Part shown: positions 28,119-34,324 of the stretch, in pieces
How the letters are laid out: every line of letters begins with the position of its first letter
Numbering within the stretch: position 1 is the first letter of the stretch
NCBI RefSeq assembly: GCF_000346485.2
Contig: NZ_KQ976354.1
Coordinates: 2,300,181 to 2,364,180, forward strand
DNA: 64,000 nt
DNA from: Scytonema hofmannii PCC 7110
Lineage (GTDB): Bacteria > Cyanobacteriota > Cyanobacteriia > Cyanobacteriales > Nostocaceae
Direction of reading: 5' to 3'
Position numbers and translations under genes: made by a program
Notes under the pieces: generated by a model
What the model saw: the letters and a program-made list of their open reading frames with translations, nothing else
What the model was told of the DNA's origin: nothing
The model's database searches: none

Positions 28119-29431
28119 ATCTCAATCACCGCCTTGACTTGTAAATTGGTTAACTTAGCTGCTTTTTGACTGGAGGGACTATCGAGTCGTACATGGACTT
28201 CCACAACTCTGGCATCAATATTGCTACTGGGATCGGTGTTGACAACGCTTTGACGCCGGACTTGCAAGCCGACTGAGTCAACTTTTCCTTGCAATTCTTC
28301 TGGTAAAGAATCACTAACAACTCTCACTTGCTGCCCTTGACGGACTTTGTTAATATCACTTTGATACACTTCTGCAACAACGTACATTTGGCTTGTTTGT
28401 CCAATTTCAACAATGCCCTCGTCTGATACAACTTCGCCTGCACGTGTATGTATATCTAAGACTTGACCATTTTGTGGCGATCGCACGTAGGCTTGTTCTA
28501 AATTTTTCTTAGCCTGATTGACTTCTGCTACAGCATCGTTTACCTCTGCTTTTGCCACTTCTATATCGACCGGACGGACTTCGGCGATCTTTTGTAGTGT
28601 GGCTTGAGCTTCAATAATTTGTCGGCTACTCGTCGTATTAATGCGAGCAAGAACAGCTTGGGCTTCGCTCAGTTGTCTGCGACTCGTGCTATCGATGCGC
28701 TTTAGGATTGCCTTTGCTTCGTTGAGTTGCTGTGTTGCTGTATCTAAGCTCAAACGTTTGCTGTCAAAAGAAGATTTAGAAATTGCACCTTCAATCGAGA
28801 GCTGCTGATAACGTTTGTATTCAGCTCGAGCATTGTTAACTTCTGCTTCTAGTTTTCCAATGGTCGCTTGTTGCGCTGTTTTATCTCCTTCCCATTGCGC
28901 TTTGATTCTGGCGACGGTTTCTTCTTGAGCTATTTTGTCCCCTTCCCACTGCGCTTTCAGCCTGTCAATCTGCGCTTTTTGTGCATCAATTTCACCACGT
29001 TTTGCACCCGCTTTAACCTGAGCGAGGTTTGCTTGCTTGATTTTTACTTGTTCCTGCGCTTTTGTTAAGGTGGCTTGAAGTCGGTCTTTGCTGTCAAGAA
29101 TAGCGATCGCTTGTCCTGCTTTGACTTCTTGTCCCTCCTTTACCAAGAGTTGTTCAACTCGATTTTCTTGAGAGGATGTAGGTGCTGAAACTTTAATGAC
29201 CTCTCCTTGCGGTTCTAGCCTTCCCAAAGCAGCGACCTTTGTAACTTGAGGTACGCTCACTTGGGCTATTTGGGGCTTACTAGATTCTTGCGCCTGAAAC
29301 TGCTGAAGTTGGTAGATTGTGACTCCACCAACAACGAGAGTTGTGGCAATTCCTAAGGCGAACGCTGGGCGACGCTTTTGTTTGAAAGATACAGAACTGT
29401 TAGATGTTGTATTTGTTGCATCACTCACCAT
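28115..29431 (-). CDS. devB: DevB-type membrane fusion protein
   Basis: The 438-residue protein has an N-terminal anchor (~22-43) and a lipoyl-like half domain (VAALGRLEPQGEVIKVSAPT, VEQLLVKEGQEVKAGQAIAILD). A long coiled-coil hairpin follows (~110-315), with internal repeats such as KAQWEGDK twice and RQ(L/I)xEAQA(V/T)L twice. The second half lipoyl domain (AYVRSPQNGQVLDIHTRAGE) and a beta-barrel domain end it. It bridges the inner-membrane DevC to an outer-membrane channel. It is the first gene of the operon, with palindromic sites for the divergent TetR protein 30-70 bp upstream. Confidence 0.93.
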   Translation of the reverse strand: MVSDATNTTSNSSVSFKQKRRPAFALGIATTLVVGGVTIYQLQQFQAQESSKPQIAQVSVPQVTKVAALGRLEPQGEVIKVSAPTSSQENRVEQLLVKEGQEVKAGQAIAILDSKDRLQATLTKAQEQVKIKQANLAQVKAGAKRGEIDAQKAQIDRLKAQWEGDKIAQEETVARIKAQWEGDKTAQQATIGKLEAEVNNARAEYKRYQQLSIEGAISKSSFDSKRLSLDTATQQLNEAKAILKRIDSTSRRQLSEAQAVLARINTTSSRQIIEAQATLQKIAEVRPVDIEVAKAEVNDAVAEVNQAKKNLEQAYVRSPQNGQVLDIHTRAGEVVSDEGIVEIGQTSQMYVVAEVYQSDINKVRQGQQVRVVSDSLPEELQGKVDSVGLQVRRQSVVNTDPSSNIDARVVEVHVRLDSPSSQKAAKLTNLQVKAVIEI

Positions 29432-29460
29432 AAGTGGCTTGCCTCATCAGTTATGACATA

Positions 29461-29502
29461 AACTAAACTGGTTAGTTTAGTTGCTTATTTATAAACTAAA
29501 CT
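29461..29502. promoter_or_regulatory. Palindromic operator in the devB-tetR intergenic region
   Basis: AACTAAACT (29461-29469), four bases, AGTTTAGTT (29474-29482) is a perfect 9-bp inverted repeat. AACTAAACT recurs at 29494-29502, running into the palindrome ACTGTACAGT. Size, symmetry and position between a TetR gene and its divergent exporter operon fit TetR-family operators. Assignment to this TetR is inferred. Confidence 0.75.
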
Positions 29503-29570
29503 GTACAGTATAAAAATGTCAAGAGTATTTCATATGCATAAAATAGAATTATTTGAAAGCTGTGAGATAT

Positions 29571-29603
29571 AGAAACCGGGTATCTGGCAGATACCCGGTT
29601 TCT
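29571..29603. repeat. Hairpin with 15-bp perfect arms (AAACCGGGT core)
   Basis: AGAAACCGGGTATCT (29571-29585), GGC, and its exact reverse complement (29589-29603). It shares the AAACCGGG core with the MITE-like elements but lacks their ends. It lies between the operator and the tetR start. Confidence 0.88.
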
Positions 29604-29661
29604 GAGACTTATTTTCTGACAATTCAAGGAAAATTACTATATAAGCTATTCTTATAAAAAA

Positions 29662-30510
29662 ATGAGAGAAACAGAAGACCACAATCCAGATCGCAAGCTT
29701 TCAGAAGAGAAGGTCGAAGCCATTCTCTCAGGAGCAATACAAGAATTCTTAGCAAATGGATATGCTGCTACAACAATGGATCGGGTGACAGCAGCAGCTG
29801 GTGTATCTAAGGCTACTATTTATAATTACTTTCAGGATAAGGAAGGATTATTTACTGCTCTCATACAGCAATTGATAATCAAGCGGTATCAAGCTGCATT
29901 TAATCCTCAAAAAGCTCTCTCAGCAGAGGGTGAAGCGTCTGACATCCTTCGCCAACTAGCAATTTCAATACTGGAAAGTGTTACAAAAGATGAACGTGTC
30001 TTGGGATTAATCCGCTTGGTCATTGGTGAGTCTGGGCGCTTCCCAGAATTAGCGAGAACCTTTATTCGTAATATAGAAAAACCTGCTTTAGACGACCTCA
30101 GCCAATTCCTTTCTTGTTGCGAACTTAATCTACCCGATCCAGACGCATCTGCACGCATTTTTTTGGGGACTTTGGTTCATTTCATCTTGGTTCAGGAAAT
30201 ATTCCATGGCAGTGACATTTTACCTATGGAACGCAATCGTCTTATTGACAACTTAGTTGACTTGTTCACAGCAAAACTAACTGCAAAGCCTTTATCATCA
30301 GATCGATTTACCGGAACGAGACAGAAGTCTCAAAGGCGCAATCGTCAGGATTCAGGTAAATTTGAGCGAGATTATTCCGAACCCAAACGTCTGAGATCTA
30401 TCCGACTGACAGATACAGCTTGGGAAAACCTGGCTGCGATCGCAGCTAAAGATCGACTGACCCGTAGTGAAGTTATTGAAATCATTGCTCGTAATGAGGA
30501 TGTCTTGTAA
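29662..30510 (+). CDS. TetR/AcrR regulator with C-terminal RHH-like extension
   Basis: The 282-residue protein has a TetR helix-turn-helix at ~18-62 (KVEAILSGAIQEFLANGYAATTMD, AAAGVSKATIYNYFQDKEGLF) and a helical ligand-binding domain to ~205, including LIRLVIGESGRFPELARTF. Most relatives are ~200-220 residues. Here a basic, polar linker (~208-240) leads to RSIRLTDTAWENLAAIAAKDRLTRSEVIEIIAR, which resembles ribbon-helix-helix or CopG-like sequences found in cyanobacteria. It probably represses the divergent devBCA operon and itself. The added domain could give a second DNA contact; that is inference. Confidence 0.88.
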   Translation: MRETEDHNPDRKLSEEKVEAILSGAIQEFLANGYAATTMDRVTAAAGVSKATIYNYFQDKEGLFTALIQQLIIKRYQAAFNPQKALSAEGEASDILRQLAISILESVTKDERVLGLIRLVIGESGRFPELARTFIRNIEKPALDDLSQFLSCCELNLPDPDASARIFLGTLVHFILVQEIFHGSDILPMERNRLIDNLVDLFTAKLTAKPLSSDRFTGTRQKSQRRNRQDSGKFERDYSEPKRLRSIRLTDTAWENLAAIAAKDRLTRSEVIEIIARNEDVL

Positions 30511-30529
30511 AAATGGGGGCAAACGACTT

Positions 30530-30655
30530 CTAGAGCGTCAGTACAGTATTTAAAAGGAGGCAAAAAACCCGGTTTCTCTCTCCTGCAAAGCTTGATATCT
30601 CATAGGCTCAACTCGAAGAAACCGGGTTTTTGTAATTTCTGTACCGATGCTCTAG
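30530..30655 (+). mobile_element. MITE-like element, copy B (126 bp, complete)
   Basis: The ends are imperfect inverted repeats: CTAGAGCGTCAGTACAG on the left, and the right end reads CTAGAGCATCGGTACAG when reversed. Inside, AAAACCCGGTTTCT and AGAAACCGGGTTTT form a long inner inverted pair around AAGCTTGATATCT. There is no coding potential. It begins 20 bp after the tetR stop and could serve as its terminator. Confidence 0.8.
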
Positions 30656-30830
30656 CTACATTGGTTTTTGTATATACATGGCTGAATAAAGATTAAGTAT
30701 TTGTTTATGGTACATTAACTGTATATACATGGATTCTCGTTATTTATTTTAAGACTTAACTGCTCAGTTCGTATTGAAGGGGCTGAGCAAGGAAGTGATT
30801 CAATGTGCCTCTTTTTGATTATTTGTTTTG

Positions 30831-31016
30831 TCATGGCACCCAAATTCGGGATTGCTGAAAACGCTTTGCTAACCACAATTTTCCTCCATTAACAAGTCCT
30901 AAAAATGTCACCAACACAAGGGCAGAGGCATTTGATTCGCCACCAGAAACGTTCATTGCTAGGTCATAAATGTGGACAGAGATCGATCGCCCCGAATCCC
31001 AAAGAGATTCTGGCAT
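30831..31016 (-). pseudogene. Fragment resembling the C-terminus of phosphate permease PstA
   Basis: The 61-residue frame MPESLWDSGRSISVHIYDLAMNVSGGESNASALVLVTFLGL...LAKRF reads like the last periplasmic loop and membrane helix of PstA-type permeases (motif VHIYDLAMNVxGG). No upstream permease sequence or other pst gene is present, so it is a remnant if the match is right. The match is from memory of the family. Confidence 0.5.
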
Positions 31017-31311
31017 ACGGTCAACGTAACCACAATGTCCTCTCTATTCTGAACTATAAACTATGAACTGAGCTTAGTTTAGAGTGAGCATAGACTAACC
31101 TGTCATAATAAGCCCCGATCCCTGGTCACTGGTTACTAATTCAGCTCGTGAAACAAGTTCTTGTGGTTATGGTCTGTTATGATTTAGCAAAAATTAACAA
31201 TACTAGCAACGTATCCTCTAAGCGGATATACAGAGGAGAAACAAACTAAGCGAGTGCCATTGCTAAATTGAGGAAGGATATTGAGCATATTTCCAGCACT
31301 TCAGTCTAACT

Positions 31312-31357
31312 CCCTTCTCCCTTGGGGAGAAGGGTTGGGGATGAGGGCAACTTCTTT
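31312..31357. repeat. Dispersed palindrome CCCTTCTCC/GGAGAAGGG
   Basis: CCCTTCTCCC, a TTGG centre and GGAGAAGGG are followed by TTGGGGATGAGGGCAA. A related unit occurs at 63734-63819. It lies in the 514-bp region between the PstA fragment and agrE. Confidence 0.8.
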
Positions 31358-31439
31358 TAATACCTTGCGTACTAGAAGATAGAATATAGCATAACCTTTG
31401 TGCCGTTATTAACTTAATCAGTAAAAAGTTTTACAGAAA

Positions 31440-31481
31440 TGTAGCAAATTCTACAGAATGAAGCTTAACAAAATCTGTATT
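31440..31481 (+). promoter_or_regulatory. NtcA-like binding site and possible -10 upstream of agrE
   Basis: TGTAGCAAATTCTACA (31440-31455) contains GTA-N8-TAC with flanking T and A, the full NtcA consensus. TGTATT (31476-31481) lies 21 bp further on, the expected spacing to a -10 element in NtcA class II promoters, and the agrE ATG is 76 bp after the site. This predicts activation under nitrogen limitation. Nothing else is recognised in 31017-31530 apart from a short palindrome. Confidence 0.65.
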
Positions 31482-31530
31482 GAATAAAAGGCAAAAAAGG
31501 TTATGCATCTAACCCCAACTCTAAACTTTT

Positions 31531-33642
31531 ATGGATTCCCGGATTCGCTTTTTGATGTGCTCCCCTGACCACTATGATGTGGACTATGTTATTAATCCTT
31601 GGATGGAAGGGAACATCCACAAGTCATCTCAAGAACGTGCTGTAGAACAGTGGGAAAAACTGCATCATATCCTTAAAGAATATGCAATTGTAGACTTAGT
31701 GCCACCTCAGAAAGGTTGGCCTGATATGGTGTTTACAGCCAACGCTGGCTTGTTGCTTGGGAAGAACGTTGTCCTGAGTCGTTTTTTACACAAAGAGCGT
31801 CAGGGGGAGGAACCTTATTTCAAGCAGTGGTTTGAAGACAATGGGTATACTGTTTACGAACTGCCCAAAGATTTACCTTTTGAGGGTGCAGGTGACGCCC
31901 TGCTGGATCGGGAAGGACGCTGGCTGTGGGCTGGATATGGTTTCCGGACAGAGTTAGATTCTCACCCCTACCTAGCAAAATGGCTCGATATTGAGGTGCT
32001 GTCTCTGCGCCTGATTGATGAACGCTTTTACCATCTCGATACTTGCTTCTGTCCTTTAAATAATGGCTATCTGCTATACTATTCACCCGCTTTTGATTCC
32101 TACTCCAATCGTTTGATAGAAATGCGGGTTCACAAAGATAAGCGCATAGCTATTTCAGAAGCAGATGCGGTTAACTTCTCTTGCAATGCAGTGAATGTTG
32201 ACCATATTGTTGTTATGAATAAAGCTTCTGATGCTTTGAAAGCACGTCTTGCACAAGTCGGCTTTCAAACGATTGAAACTCCACTGTCGGAATTCTTGAA
32301 AGCTGGTGGTGCAGCTAAGTGCTTGACGCTGCGGGTTACCGAACCAGTGCGGGAAGAAGTTCATGCCAATGTGTTGGTTGAAAGTCGCATCTTCCGCATT
32401 GAAGGACACTTGTTGGATTCTGGTTTGATTAACCGTGCTTTGGATTTAATTATAGATAACGGTGGCAGTTTCCAAGTTCTGAATTTCTCGTTGGGAGAAC
32501 AACGGCAAAGTACTTCGGCTGCAGAGGTAAGAGTTTCAGCGCCTTCTCATGAAGTGATGGAAACTATCCTATCTCTTCTTATTGATTTGGGCGCGGTTGA
32601 TTTACCTCAAGATGAGCGGGATGCTAAACTCGAACCGGTGACTCTACCGGGTGTTGCACCTGATGATTTTTATGTCACCACCATTTATCCTACGGAAGTG
32701 CGGATTGATGGTGAGTGGGTGAAGGTACACAATCAGCGCATGGATGGGGCGATCGCAATTTCTCAAACTCCCAATGGCTTGTTAGCACAGTGTAAAATTT
32801 TACGGGATTTGGAAGTTGGGGAACGGGTTGTTGTTGATGTGCAAGGTATCCGTACTATCCGGAAAACTGAATCGCGGGAACAACGGAATGCTCAGGAATT
32901 TAGCTTTATGTCGGCTGGGGTTTCTAGCGAACGGCGTGTGGAACTGGTGGTTGAGCAAGTGGCCTGGGAATTACGTAAAATCCGCGATGCTGGTGGTAAA
33001 GTTGTTGTGACAGCAGGACCTGTGGTGATTCATACTGGTGGTGGCGAGCATTTGTCACTGCTGATTAGAGAAGGATATGTTCAGGCGTTGCTTGGTGGAA
33101 ATGCGATCGCTGTCCATGATATTGAGCAAGCGATGATGGGGACTTCCCTGGGTGTGGATATGAAGCGAGGTGTTGCTGTACGTGGGGGACACCGCCATCA
33201 CTTGAAGGTGATTAACACGATCCGTCGTTATGGTAGCATTGCTAAGGCGGTTGAGGCTGGCGCGATCGACAGTGGTGTGATGTATGAGTGTGTACGCAGT
33301 GGTATACCGTTCTGTCTTGCTGGCTCGATTCGGGATGATGGTCCTTTACCGGATACGGAAATGGATTTGATTAAGGCACAAACTGAGTACGCTCGCTTGC
33401 TCGAAGGTGCGGATATGATTTTGATGCTGTCATCAATGCTGCACTCGATAGGTGTTGGGAATATGACTCCTTCTGGTGTGAAGATGGTTTGTGTGGATAT
33501 TAATCCGGCGGTGGTGACGAAGTTGAGCGATCGCGGTTCGATAGAGTCTGTTGGTGTGGTGACGGATGTGGGATTGTTCCTGAGTCTGTTGGTGCAGCAA
33601 TTGGATAAGTTGACTAGTCCTTATACTATTAAGATGAGTTAA
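31531..33642 (+). CDS. agrE: Arginine dihydrolase / ornithine cyclodeaminase-like bifunctional enzyme
   Basis: The 703-residue protein matches the ArgZ/AgrE (TIGR00300) family. The N-terminal amidinotransferase-fold domain (~1-280) has MDSRIRFLMCSPDHYDVDYVIN, Asn71 in FTANAG, His168 in FYHLD and the nucleophile Cys264 in AAKCLTL, at the positions known for arginine dihydrolase. It converts arginine to ornithine, CO2 and two NH3. The C-terminal half carries a small domain (~280-380) and an ornithine-cyclodeaminase-like part (VVVTAGPVVIHTGGG...GVAVRGGHRHHLKV), linked to proline formation in Anabaena. The enzyme is central to using cyanophycin-derived arginine. An NtcA-like site precedes the gene. 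Confidence 0.95.
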   Translation: MDSRIRFLMCSPDHYDVDYVINPWMEGNIHKSSQERAVEQWEKLHHILKEYAIVDLVPPQKGWPDMVFTANAGLLLGKNVVLSRFLHKERQGEEPYFKQWFEDNGYTVYELPKDLPFEGAGDALLDREGRWLWAGYGFRTELDSHPYLAKWLDIEVLSLRLIDERFYHLDTCFCPLNNGYLLYYSPAFDSYSNRLIEMRVHKDKRIAISEADAVNFSCNAVNVDHIVVMNKASDALKARLAQVGFQTIETPLSEFLKAGGAAKCLTLRVTEPVREEVHANVLVESRIFRIEGHLLDSGLINRALDLIIDNGGSFQVLNFSLGEQRQSTSAAEVRVSAPSHEVMETILSLLIDLGAVDLPQDERDAKLEPVTLPGVAPDDFYVTTIYPTEVRIDGEWVKVHNQRMDGAIAISQTPNGLLAQCKILRDLEVGERVVVDVQGIRTIRKTESREQRNAQEFSFMSAGVSSERRVELVVEQVAWELRKIRDAGGKVVVTAGPVVIHTGGGEHLSLLIREGYVQALLGGNAIAVHDIEQAMMGTSLGVDMKRGVAVRGGHRHHLKVINTIRRYGSIAKAVEAGAIDSGVMYECVRSGIPFCLAGSIRDDGPLPDTEMDLIKAQTEYARLLEGADMILMLSSMLHSIGVGNMTPSGVKMVCVDINPAVVTKLSDRGSIESVGVVTDVGLFLSLLVQQLDKLTSPYTIKMS

Positions 33643-33650
33643 GTAAGTAG

Positions 33651-33667
33651 GGTGGGCAATGCCCACC
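33651..33667. repeat. GGTGGGCA palindrome, second copy
   Basis: It is identical in core to 21555-21571 and is followed by a dispersed unit AACCGCAGAGTACGCAGAG (33687-33705). Both lie between agrE and the DUF2085 gene. Confidence 0.8.
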
Positions 33668-33730
33668 ACTTAACTTTTGATGAATGAACCGCAGAGTACG
33701 CAGAGTAAGCAGAGGAAAGAGGAAGAGAGA

Positions 33731-34240
33731 ATGGTAGGTGTAGCTTTTAGTCGAGGGGTGCAAGTTCGTTGGGTTAGTTTTATTGCTGATTTCTTATTGT
33801 TGGGGATGGTGTTTGGACCTTTGGTTGCTCCTTTTTTGGCGGTGTCTGGGTTACCGTTGTTACCTGTGGTTGGGGATATTATTTATTTTATGGGTCGTCA
33901 TGTGTGTCCGCAGCCAGATCTGGGGTTGGTTTTGGCATCACCCTATATGATGGCGGTGTGTATGCGTTGTTACGGGACTGTGACAGGTTTGCTGGTGATT
34001 CGTTTGCTATATGGGGTAACGGGTGGTGAAGGTTTTTACTGGTTGAGTCAGTATGGTTGGAGTGGTGTTGCAGTTGCTAGTGTGTTGATGATGGCTTATC
34101 CGTTGGAATTGGCGGCTCAGGTTTTGGGTTGGTGGGGTTTTCACAATTATGTTGTGACTTTTTTTGGGTTGGTGACAGGTTTGGCATGGGGTTTATTTAC
34201 TATGCCGATTTTGCATGGAGGCGCGACCAGTGACCAGTGA
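33731..34240 (+). CDS. DUF2085 membrane protein
   Basis: ATG 33731 is preceded by GAGGAAGAGAG; longer in-frame readings to 33677 run through a dispersed repeat and are rejected. The 169-residue product has about four membrane spans and the DUF2085 motifs GRHVCPQP and MAVCMRCYG, whose cysteines may bind metal or form disulfides. The final residues (ATSDQ) and the stop codon are supplied by the ACCAGTG heptamer array that begins at 34226, so the native C-terminus was probably replaced. Function unknown. Confidence 0.85.
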   Translation: MVGVAFSRGVQVRWVSFIADFLLLGMVFGPLVAPFLAVSGLPLLPVVGDIIYFMGRHVCPQPDLGLVLASPYMMAVCMRCYGTVTGLLVIRLLYGVTGGEGFYWLSQYGWSGVAVASVLMMAYPLELAAQVLGWWGFHNYVVTFFGLVTGLAWGLFTMPILHGGATSDQ

Positions 34241-34324
34241 CCAGTGACCAGTGACCAATAACAAATAACAAATAACAAATGACCAATCACAAATGACAAA
34301 TTACAAATGACAAATTACAAATGA
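34226..34324. repeat. Composite heptamer array joining two genes
   Basis: Copies of GACCAGT (about four), then AACAAAT, then AAATGAC/AAATTAC units run without a break from the last codons of the DUF2085 gene through to the ATG of the next gene. The start codon at 34321 is part of an AAATGAC unit. Confidence 0.92.

Noticed and set aside
29578-29596. GTATCTGGCAGATAC considered as an NtcA site before devB/tetR
   Set aside because: The spacing is N9 rather than N8, and it is the centre of a 15-bp hairpin.
33677-33730. Longer N-terminus for the DUF2085 protein
   Set aside because: It is encoded by a dispersed CGCAGAGTACGCAGAG repeat; ATG 33731 has a ribosome site.
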